This document shows, one piece after another, positions 1 through 6,080 of a stretch of DNA of 11,868 nt. Made by a program: the position numbers and the translations under genes. Positions within the stretch are counted from its first letter, which is position 1, and the number at the start of each line of letters is the position of its first letter. The DNA comes from an uncultured Christensenella sp. (GTDB taxonomy: Bacteria > Bacillota > Clostridia > Christensenellales > Borkfalkiaceae). Under the pieces are notes generated by a model. It was not told the origin of the DNA. It searched no databases and worked only from the letters and a program-made list of their open reading frames with translations. The stretch lies in assembly GCA_910585595.1 (NCBI GenBank), contig CAJUET010000020.1:1-11868 (forward strand), in the 5' to 3' direction.

Positions 1-2754
1 CCCACGACAAATAACGGAATACCGAAATCTTGTGTCCTTTTCGGGTTTCCACCACTTCAAAGCTATAACTCTATTGCGTTGCAAATAAGTGAATATAGAA
101 TAGCAGAAACATTTCTGAGAAAAGATAGTTATTTGCGCTATATAAGGGATTTGGGAGAACTTATTAGCGATTATCCCAAGGTTTTAGAACAGTTCAGTTT
201 AATAAAAGATTTTGAAGCAATTTCATTTTCATTTGGCGATTTTTATATTGATGCACATACAGCCGAAAAAACACTTGCTCCCGCAAAATCTATACTTGAA
301 AAAGTAAAGACATATGGTTCAAAATATTATAAAATTCCACAACTTGATGAAAAAATAATTGAACGACATAATGAACAATATATTCGCAAGCATCTTAATG
401 ATTCTATTTTTGATAATGTTAATGGGAAAAGTTTAGATGAAGAACAGCGACGAGCTATATTGTGCGATTCCAAATCCAATTTAACAATAGCAGGGGCAGG
501 CGCGGGAAAAACGCTTACAATTTGCGGCAAGGTTAAATGGTTACTGGATACACAAAAAGCGAGCGCGGATGAAATTCTTCTTTTATCCTATTCAAAAGCT
601 TCGGCAGATGACCTTGCGGTAAAAGTCTACGCTATCAATAAAAGTTTAACAGTTAAGACATTCCATTCTTTTGGATTAGATATTCTCAATCATGCTTATG
701 GTTGCAAGCGGGCAATTGAAGAACAATTTAAGGTATACATATCTAAATATTTTGATGAGGAATTATCTAAAAATACGCAAGCGGCAAATGCTATTTTTCG
801 CTTTTTCAGTTTATATCTATATGCGGATTTTGCAGATGACAAGGTATATGAAACAGAGGGCGAAAAATTTGAAGACTTAAAAACTACTGACTATCGCACA
901 TTAAAAGATAGGCTGAAAGATTTAAGTAATGACATTGAAAACTATGAAACTTTGCAAAAAGAGTATGTAAAAAGTTATGAAGAATTAGTTATAGCCAATT
1001 TTCTTTTTACTAACGGGATAAATTACGAATATGAGCGAGTATACGAGGTAGATACGAGTACGCCAGAGAAACGGCAGTACACGCCCGATTTTTATTTGAC
1101 AGACTATGGTGTTTATTTAGAACATTACGGTATCAATATAAACGGGAAAGCACCGCAATACAATAAAGAAGAGGAACAAGCATATTTACAGGGCATTGAA
1201 TGGAAACGGCAAACCCATAAACTTAATCAAACGAAATGCATTGAATCTTATTCATACGAATTTAAGAACGGGCAAATATTTGATAATCTAAAAAAGCGAT
1301 TGTTAGATTACGGTGTTGAATTAGTACCTCTATCACAGGAAGAGATTTTTAATGCGTTACATACGATATATTCGGGTCAGGGGTTTAATTCCTTTTTTAA
1401 TCTAATCTCTACTTTTTTATGCTTATATAAAGCGCAATATCCTGATTCTAACGGTTTTGAACAATTAAAAAGAAAATCGCTCGGAACGAATTACGATAAT
1501 GAAAGAGCAGCGGAGTTTCTTGAAATTTGCAAAAATATTTATGAATATTACATACATAAATTACGCTCTGAAAACAAAATAGATTTTGACGATATGATAC
1601 TTCAAGCAATAACTGCTCTTCATAAAATGCGAGATTATCGCTATAAGTATGTAATTGTTGACGAGTTTCAAGATATATCGCAAAGTAGAACTAAGCTTTT
1701 ACAAAAAATAATTGAACACGGTGATTCAAAACTGTTTGCTGTTGGCGATGACTGGCAAGCTATTTATCGTTTTGCAGGTTGCGATATAAATGTATTTTTA
1801 CATTTTGAAAATTATTTTGAAGATGTAAAATTGAATTATATTACTTCTACTCATCGCAACTCTACGGAATTGCAGTCAATTGTAGAGCCGTTTATTACTG
1901 CCAATCCTGAACAATATAAAAAGCATATTCAATCTACAAAACATCAGGATTCTCCTGTTAGAATTGTGTATCATAATAAAAATCGATTGTCAGCATTTAC
2001 AAAGGCATTGCAGAATATAGCAAAAATCAATCCCAAAGCAGAAGTATTGGTATTAGGCAGAAATAAACATGATATAGACAGTATTATATCAAAGGAAGTG
2101 CAAATAAGTAATTATGTCAAAATTACACATGAAAAGTTTCCTGATATGGAATTGACTTATAAAACGGTTCATCAGTCAAAGGGATTAGAACGGGAATATG
2201 TTATTTTAATTAGTGGTGAAAATGCTAAAAATGGTTTCCCTAACAAAATGGAAGATGACCGACTTTTAGATTTGGTTTTAGGTAATAAAAGTGGTTATGA
2301 ATTTGCAGAGGAACGGCGGTTGTTTTATGTGGCATTAACCCGAACGCGGTCAATTGTATATATATTATCGGATAAAAATAAAACATCTATTTTTGTTAAA
2401 GAAGTCGAAAATAGAGTTAAAATTTATGATACAGAGTCGTTGGAGCAAGAAATTAGGGAAGACCGTTTATGCCCTTATTGTAAATCTGGAAAACTTATAT
2501 TACATAACACAGGACGAACAAGTAAGCCGTTTTACGGTTGTTCAAATTCCCCTTATTGTGAGTTTAAGATAAATGACTTGAAAGCTGTTAAAATAAATAA
2601 TCGTTGTCCAGATTGTGGTGATTTTTTGGTAATTCGTGATGGTCGTTGGGGAAAATTTATTGGCTGCCATAATTATCCAAGATGTAAATTCACGAGGGAA
2701 CTAAATATAGATTATCAAGGAAAAAGTAAACCTATTGGATTTAATAAATGGTAA
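1..2754 (+). CDS. UvrD/Rep-family (SF1A) DNA helicase with nuclease-like insert and two C-terminal topoisomerase-type zinc ribbons; 5' end probably outside the window
   Basis: Predicted ATP-driven 3'-5' DNA helicase/translocase resembling helicase IV (HelD of E. coli). Motifs in order: Q-type motif SLDEEQ; Walker A AGAGAGKT (490-513); TFHSFG; Walker B DEFQD (1660-1674); GDDWQAIYRF (1744-1773); STHRNS; VHQSKGLE; and motif VI EERRLFYVALTRTR (2308-2349). Between the TFHSFG and Walker B motifs lies a segment with PDF (1084-1092) and a downstream Glu (1120-1122), which resembles the PD-(D/E)XK fold; no clear Lys follows, so activity is uncertain. The C-terminus has two CxxC...Cx5C ribbons (2470-2559 and 2605-2685) like those of type IA topoisomerases. 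The frame is open from base 1. The only near-N-terminal start is TTG at 79, which has no Shine-Dalgarno, and no in-frame ATG occurs before about 1590, so the true start is probably upstream. Composition is far more AT-rich than all later genes, suggesting transfer. Helicase assignment is firm; its role (repair, defence or mobile element) is unknown. Confidence 0.93.
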   Translation, partial: PTTNNGIPKSCVLFGFPPLQSYNSIALQISEYRIAETFLRKDSYLRYIRDLGELISDYPKVLEQFSLIKDFEAISFSFGDFYIDAHTAEKTLAPAKSILEKVKTYGSKYYKIPQLDEKIIERHNEQYIRKHLNDSIFDNVNGKSLDEEQRRAILCDSKSNLTIAGAGAGKTLTICGKVKWLLDTQKASADEILLLSYSKASADDLAVKVYAINKSLTVKTFHSFGLDILNHAYGCKRAIEEQFKVYISKYFDEELSKNTQAANAIFRFFSLYLYADFADDKVYETEGEKFEDLKTTDYRTLKDRLKDLSNDIENYETLQKEYVKSYEELVIANFLFTNGINYEYERVYEVDTSTPEKRQYTPDFYLTDYGVYLEHYGININGKAPQYNKEEEQAYLQGIEWKRQTHKLNQTKCIESYSYEFKNGQIFDNLKKRLLDYGVELVPLSQEEIFNALHTIYSGQGFNSFFNLISTFLCLYKAQYPDSNGFEQLKRKSLGTNYDNERAAEFLEICKNIYEYYIHKLRSENKIDFDDMILQAITALHKMRDYRYKYVIVDEFQDISQSRTKLLQKIIEHGDSKLFAVGDDWQAIYRFAGCDINVFLHFENYFEDVKLNYITSTHRNSTELQSIVEPFITANPEQYKKHIQSTKHQDSPVRIVYHNKNRLSAFTKALQNIAKINPKAEVLVLGRNKHDIDSIISKEVQISNYVKITHEKFPDMELTYKTVHQSKGLEREYVILISGENAKNGFPNKMEDDRLLDLVLGNKSGYEFAEERRLFYVALTRTRSIVYILSDKNKTSIFVKEVENRVKIYDTESLEQEIREDRLCPYCKSGKLILHNTGRTSKPFYGCSNSPYCEFKINDLKAVKINNRCPDCGDFLVIRDGRWGKFIGCHNYPRCKFTRELNIDYQGKSKPIGFNKW

Positions 2755-2852
2755 GATAATATAGCTTGGCGCTGTGGCGGAAACGCAACTGAAAATACGC
2801 GCGGCTGTTCCTGCGTTTACCCCGTTTCAAGCGTATTCTGATATCAAACAAA
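2755..2852. other. Gene-free junction between the AT-rich helicase and the G+C-rich chromosome
   Basis: Base composition changes here from AT-rich to G+C-rich within a few bases of the helicase stop codon. A perfect 7-base inverted repeat (AAACGCA at 2781-2787, TGCGTTT at 2812-2818) is present, but no tRNA, integrase core site or start-bearing reading frame is visible. It may be the edge of an acquired segment; nothing proves an attachment site. Confidence 0.4.
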
Positions 2853-2880
2853 AAACCGCACCGAGAGGTGCGGTTTCTTT
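2853..2880 (-). terminator. Intrinsic terminator of fba, probably bidirectional
   Basis: A 10-base-pair stem (2853-2862 with 2867-2876, loop GAGA) lies just past the fba stop codon. Read on the minus strand it is followed by TTTTTTGTTT, a classic intrinsic terminator. Read on the plus strand it is followed by the weaker tract CTTT, so it may also end helicase transcription. Confidence 0.9.
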
Positions 2881-2889
2881 ATGTATTAT

Positions 2890-3825
2890 TTACGCTTTGT
2901 TTTGAGAGCCGAGCACGTTAATGATCTTGTGCTTGACGATCTCTTTCATATTCGCTCTTGCATCGCCGAGGTATTGGCGGGGATCGAAATGGTCGGGGTG
3001 CTCAACGTAGTGCTTTCTGATTGCCGCCGTAAACGCTACGCGCAGGTCGGAGTCGATATTGATTTTGCATACCGCAAGCTTCGCCGCCTTTCTGAGCTCC
3101 GATTCGGGAATGCCGATCGCGTTGGGCATGGAGCCGCCGTATTGGTTGATGATTGCGACCTGATCCTGCGGAACGCTCGACGCGCCGTGTAAAACGATGG
3201 GGAAGCCGGGGAGTCTTTTCCCGATCTCTTCGAGAATGTCGATACGCAATTTAGGGTCCTGACCGGGTTTGAACTTATAAGCGCCGTGGCTCGTGCCGAT
3301 CGCGATCGCAAGGGAGTCGATTCCCGTTTTAGAGGTGAACTCCTCCACTTCGTCGGGGGAGGTGAACTGCGCGTCGCTTGCCGCAACGTTCACGTCGTCC
3401 TCGACGCCTGCGAGCTTACCGAGTTCCGCTTCGACGACGACTCCGTGCGCGTGCGCATATTCCACGACCTTTTTCGTGATGGCAATATTTTCTTCCCAAG
3501 GCTTGGAGGAAGCATCGATCATAACGGAAGTGAAGCCGCCGTCGATACTTGCTTTGCAGATTTCGAAATCCGCGCCGTGGTCGAGGTGCATAGCGATGGG
3601 AATATCCGTCGTTTCGGCTGCCGCCGCTACAAGGTGTTTAAGGTACACGGGGTTCGCGTATTTTCTCGCGCCTGCGGAGACCTGTAAAATGACGGGCGAC
3701 TTGCATTCGTTTGCCGCCTCCACGATCGCTTGGATCATCTCCATATTGTTCACGTTGAACGCGCCGACGGCATAGCCGCCTTCGTATGCATCTTTGAACA
3801 TTTTAGTGGTTGTTACTAAGGGCAT
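2890..3825 (-). CDS. fba: Class II fructose-bisphosphate aldolase
   Basis: Cytoplasmic zinc enzyme that interconverts fructose 1,6-bisphosphate with dihydroxyacetone phosphate and glyceraldehyde 3-phosphate in glycolysis and gluconeogenesis. The 311-residue product has the class II signatures: MHLDHG at 79-84 (catalytic Asp82, zinc ligand His83), VEAELG at 131-136, GTSHGAYKF with zinc ligand His180, VLHGASS with His213, and KINIDSDLR (254-262), which contributes to phosphate binding. The start is ATG at 3825-3823 because the sequence GGAGG lies a short distance upstream and the protein then begins MPLVTTTKMF, typical of the family. A longer frame to 3882 would run over the promoter and is rejected. 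It has its own promoter (3854-3882) and terminator and is divergent from gap. Tagatose-bisphosphate aldolases are close relatives, but the neighbouring gap and the sequence favour the glycolytic enzyme. Confidence 0.96.
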   Translation of the reverse strand: MPLVTTTKMFKDAYEGGYAVGAFNVNNMEMIQAIVEAANECKSPVILQVSAGARKYANPVYLKHLVAAAAETTDIPIAMHLDHGADFEICKASIDGGFTSVMIDASSKPWEENIAITKKVVEYAHAHGVVVEAELGKLAGVEDDVNVAASDAQFTSPDEVEEFTSKTGIDSLAIAIGTSHGAYKFKPGQDPKLRIDILEEIGKRLPGFPIVLHGASSVPQDQVAIINQYGGSMPNAIGIPESELRKAAKLAVCKINIDSDLRVAFTAAIRKHYVEHPDHFDPRQYLGDARANMKEIVKHKIINVLGSQNKA

Positions 3826-3853
3826 AAAAATTCCTCCGAATTTGTTTTTCACT

Positions 3854-3882
3854 ATTATAAAACGAAAAGAGGAAAAAATCAA
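3854..3882 (-). promoter_or_regulatory. Sigma-A type promoter of fba
   Basis: On the minus strand, -35 TTGATT (3882-3877) and a perfect -10 TATAAT (3859-3854) are separated by 17 bases. Transcription would start near 3847, giving a 5' leader of about 20 bases that carries the GGAGG ribosome binding site. Confidence 0.85.
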
Positions 3883-3920
3883 GCGGTTTGGGAAAAAGAG
3901 GAAAAAAATTTAAAAAAGCG

Positions 3921-3949
3921 TTGACGAACGGGGGAAAGAGTGTTATAAT
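3921..3949 (+). promoter_or_regulatory. Sigma-A type promoter of gap
   Basis: -35 TTGACG (3921-3926) and perfect -10 TATAAT (3944-3949) with 17-base spacing, the best vegetative promoter match in the window. Expected start is near 3956, leaving a leader of about 54 bases with a small hairpin (GGCT 3964-3967 with AGCC 3976-3979) and the GGAGG site at 3995-3999. No operator for a CggR-type repressor was recognised. Confidence 0.9.
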
Positions 3950-4009
3950 ATTCAGCGGTAAAAGGCTTTGAAGAGAGCCAAAAAAAGTTTTATCGGAGGA
4001 TTCATTCAC

Positions 4010-5035
4010 ATGGCAAAAGAAGTAAAAGTTGCAATCAACGGATTCGGTCGTATCGGTCGTCTTGCGTTCAGGCAGATGTTCAAAGCGGAGGGATATAAAA
4101 TCGTTGCGATCAACGATCTTACTTCTCCCTCGATGCTTGCGCACCTTCTCAAATACGACTCTGCGCAGGGCAGATACGCGCTTGCGGACAAGGTTTCCGC
4201 AAACGACGAGAACAGAACGCTCACCGTTGACGGCGAAACCATTAAAATTTACGAAGAGAAAGACGCTGCAAACCTTCCTTGGGGCGAGCTTAAAGTAGAC
4301 GTCGTGCTTGAATGCACGGGCTTCTACTGCTCCAAAGAGAAGAGCGAAGCGCACATCAAAGCAGGCGCGAAGAAGGTTGTTATTTCTGCTCCCGCAGGCA
4401 AAGACCTTCCTACGATCGTATTCGGCGTAAACGAAAAAACGCTTACGAAGAACGATACCGTTATTTCCGCGGCTTCCTGTACGACGAACTGCCTTGCTCC
4501 CATGGCAAACGCGCTCAACAACGCATATCCCGTCGTTTCGGGCATCATGACGACCGTTCACGCATTCACGGGCGATCAGATGGTTCTTGACGGACCTCAC
4601 CGCAAGGGCGATCTTCGCCGTGCGCGCGCTGCCGCAGTGAACATTGTTCCCAACTCCACGGGTGCGGCTAAGGCGATCGGTCTTGTTATCCCTTCGCTCA
4701 ACGGTAAACTCATCGGTTCCGCGCAACGCGTTCCCGTTCCCACCGGCTCCACGACGCTTCTCGTCGCAGTCGTTAAGGGTAAGGACGTTACGAAGGAGAG
4801 CATCAACGCCGCTATGAAGGCTGCTTCTTCCGCTTCCTTCGGCTATACCGAAGAGCAGCTCGTATCGAGCGACATCATCGGGATCACCTACGGCTCGCTG
4901 TTCGACGCTACGCAGACCATGGTCGCTAAGATCGACGACGATACCTATCAGGTACAGGTCGTTTCCTGGTACGACAATGAGAACTCCTATACCTCGCAGA
5001 TGGTCAGAACGATCAAATACTTTGCGGAACTTTAA
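4010..5035 (+). CDS. gap: Glyceraldehyde-3-phosphate dehydrogenase, type I
   Basis: Cytoplasmic glycolytic enzyme that oxidises and phosphorylates glyceraldehyde 3-phosphate to 1,3-bisphosphoglycerate with NAD. The 341-residue length is normal. The N-terminal dinucleotide-binding motif INGFGRIGR is present, and IND lies at the end of the second strand, where the Asp usually indicates NAD preference. The catalytic motif SCTTNC has the nucleophilic Cys near residue 157; TTVHAFTGDQ, the phosphate-binding region with STGAAKA, and the C-terminal WYDNENSY follow. The start is ATG at 4010, with GGAGG 10 bases upstream; a TTG-initiated frame from 3968 would bury the ribosome binding site. It is transcribed alone from its own promoter to the terminator at 5051, without the pgk-tpi-pgm genes that often follow gap in Firmicutes. 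Codon use is that of a highly expressed gene. Confidence 0.98.
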   Translation: MAKEVKVAINGFGRIGRLAFRQMFKAEGYKIVAINDLTSPSMLAHLLKYDSAQGRYALADKVSANDENRTLTVDGETIKIYEEKDAANLPWGELKVDVVLECTGFYCSKEKSEAHIKAGAKKVVISAPAGKDLPTIVFGVNEKTLTKNDTVISAASCTTNCLAPMANALNNAYPVVSGIMTTVHAFTGDQMVLDGPHRKGDLRRARAAAVNIVPNSTGAAKAIGLVIPSLNGKLIGSAQRVPVPTGSTTLLVAVVKGKDVTKESINAAMKAASSASFGYTEEQLVSSDIIGITYGSLFDATQTMVAKIDDDTYQVQVVSWYDNENSYTSQMVRTIKYFAEL

Positions 5036-5050
5036 TTGAAACATAACAAA

Positions 5051-5078
5051 AAACCCGTCCGTTCGGACGGGTTTTTTT
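5051..5078 (+). terminator. Intrinsic terminator of gap
   Basis: A 10-base-pair G+C-rich stem (5051-5060 with 5065-5074, loop GTTC) runs straight into a tract of seven T residues, starting 15 bases after the gap stop codon. Confidence 0.95.
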
Positions 5079-5140
5079 GTTATATCGGAAACGCGATTCC
5101 GGGTTCTTGTTAAAATATTCAAAATAAACGCACAAAACAC

Positions 5141-5169
5141 TTGACATAGAGGGGGGGGGTATCTATTAG
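5141..5169 (+). promoter_or_regulatory. Promoter of the small lipoprotein gene, with a G9 tract in the spacer
   Basis: Consensus -35 TTGACA (5141-5146), a 17-base spacer and a weaker -10 TATTAG (5164-5169). The spacer contains nine consecutive G residues (5151-5159). An alternative -10 TAGAAT at 5167-5172 would have 20-base spacing. The leader to the start codon is about 80 bases and could form small hairpins, for example CTCG/CGAG at 5221-5230. Confidence 0.65.
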
Positions 5170-5257
5170 AATAGAAGTGATTCCGCACGAGAGGAAACCT
5201 GCCGACGGTATAAAACGACGCTCGGGCGAGAATCCGAAAAAATTCAAGGAGAAATGT

Positions 5258-5692
5258 ATGAAAAAACTAATCAAGTATTTTGGCGTTATGCTGACGGCGG
5301 CGTTCATGTGCCTTGCGTTATTCGCGTGCGGCGGGAATGGTACAAAGTATAATTATAAAGAGGCAAAAGTCGAAGGGAATTCGAATATGTCTTCTATTGC
5401 AACGATGTATGACGCTATTTATAAGGGTTCTTATATCGAAGTCGGCGACAGCAGCATTAAGTGGACGATGTCAGATCAGGAACAAAAACTGACTTATAAA
5501 AAAGACGGCGATAAATACAGCCTCGGCGGAAAGTATATGGAATCGTTAAAAGATTCGCTTTCCGGAATTGGCGCGGGGAATATGGAAATCGCGGTTTGGG
5601 GCGCAGAGACGGAAGAGGGTTTTAAAATCGTGATGGAAGAGACGATAGGGGATAATGTGATAAGATTCGTCTTAAATTTCACAAAAGCATAA
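5258..5692 (+). CDS. Small predicted lipoprotein of unknown function
   Basis: I do not recognise this family. The 144-residue product starts with a lipoprotein signal: a KK-rich n-region, a hydrophobic stretch (about 9-22) and the lipobox LFAC with Cys24, so after export it should be lipid-anchored on the outer face of the cytoplasmic membrane. The mature part (25-144) is polar and has no further membrane segment. Alternating stretches such as KWTMSDQEQKLTYKKDGDKY suggest a beta-rich fold, as in many small extracytoplasmic Clostridia lipoproteins. The start is ATG at 5258, with AAGGAG at 5246-5251; the reading frame upstream to 5177 belongs to the leader. It has its own promoter and terminator, so its role cannot be inferred from neighbours. 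Regulation may involve the G9 promoter spacer. Confidence 0.85.
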   Translation: MKKLIKYFGVMLTAAFMCLALFACGGNGTKYNYKEAKVEGNSNMSSIATMYDAIYKGSYIEVGDSSIKWTMSDQEQKLTYKKDGDKYSLGGKYMESLKDSLSGIGAGNMEIAVWGAETEEGFKIVMEETIGDNVIRFVLNFTKA

Positions 5693-5712
5693 TTTGTCGT
5701 TTACAGTCGGCA

Positions 5713-5744
5713 AAGCCGCCCGTTTTGTAACGGACGGCTTTTTT
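5713..5744 (+). terminator. Intrinsic terminator of the lipoprotein gene
   Basis: The stem pairs AAGCCG and CCGTT (5713-5724) with AACGG and CGGCTT (5729-5740), with one internal mismatch and loop TTGT. A run of T residues follows to 5744. It lies about 20 bases after the stop codon and isolates this unit from the yqfC cluster. Confidence 0.9.
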
Positions 5745-5786
5745 CAGTAAAAAGCGATAGCCGATAAGCGTGTTCGGGTGCGAAAG

Positions 5787-5815
5787 TTTTATTTTGTGCG
5801 GAAATCGCATACAAT
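5787..5815 (+). promoter_or_regulatory. Sigma-E-like (mother-cell sporulation) promoter of yqfC-yqfD
   Basis: The octamer CATACAAT (5808-5815) matches the -10 element of Bacillus sigma-E promoters. TTTTATT (5787-5793) lies 14 bases upstream, in the right place for the AT-rich sigma-E -35. No sigma-A -35 fits the same -10. YqfC/YqfD are reported sigma-E regulon members in Bacillus subtilis, which supports the reading. Function is inferred from sequence only. Confidence 0.65.
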
Positions 5816-5822
5816 AAAAAAT

Positions 5823-6080
5823 ATGAGATTGTTTTCGGAAATCGAAAGGGTATTCGGGCGGGAGGAAGATGCTTCCCGCGTGCAGTACACCGTACTCGAC
5901 GGCGGGGGCGGGTACTTTCAGAACGTAAAAAAGATCGCCGAATTTTCCGAAAGCGCGATTGTTTTTTCGGGCAGGCGCGGCGCGGTGCGGATAGAAGGCG
6001 AAGGGCTTACGCTCGGCAAATACTATTTGGGCGACGCGGTCGTACACGGCAAAATTTTGAGGGTATCGAGATGCGATTGA
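5823..6080 (+). CDS. yqfC: Sporulation-associated protein YqfC
   Basis: An 85-residue protein matching the YqfC/YabP family of small sporulation proteins by size, by position directly before yqfD, and by a beta-rich pattern in which an ENHRG-like segment is followed by VFSGRRGAVRIEG and a closing HGKILRV, much as in Bacillus YqfC. The biochemical role is unknown; in Bacillus it is expressed in the mother cell. The start is taken as ATG at 5823. There is no Shine-Dalgarno, and the sigma-E-like -10 ends only seven bases before it, so the message may be leaderless. TTG at 5778 would lie upstream of the promoter and is unlikely. The 3' end overlaps yqfD by 10 bases, indicating coupled translation. 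Confidence 0.75.
   Translation: MRLFSEIERVFGREEDASRVQYTVLDGGGGYFQNVKKIAEFSESAIVFSGRRGAVRIEGEGLTLGKYYLGDAVVHGKILRVSRCD

Noticed and set aside
2755..2845. Minus-strand peptide IRIRLKR... faintly like the start of ribosomal protein S16
   Set aside because: There is no start codon or ribosome binding site, it lies beyond the fba terminator, the similarity ends after a few residues, and a stop follows quickly.
2764..2850. tRNA gene or attachment site at the composition boundary
   Set aside because: No cloverleaf arms or T-loop consensus can be drawn, and no direct-repeat partner is visible in the window.
3803..5188. 461-codon minus-strand reading frame across gap
   Set aside because: It is antisense to a complete, clearly conserved GAPDH, and its product is Arg/Val-rich with no recognisable domain; it is a codon-bias shadow of a G+C-rich gene.
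5177..5240. Possible riboswitch in the lipoprotein leader (GCACGA...AGGAAACC looks partly like a cyclic di-GMP-I aptamer; GATTC/GAATC could pair)
   Set aside because: The conserved GGACGCAAAGCC core and the second arm are missing, the leader is too short for the full fold, and the long-range pairing is only five bases.
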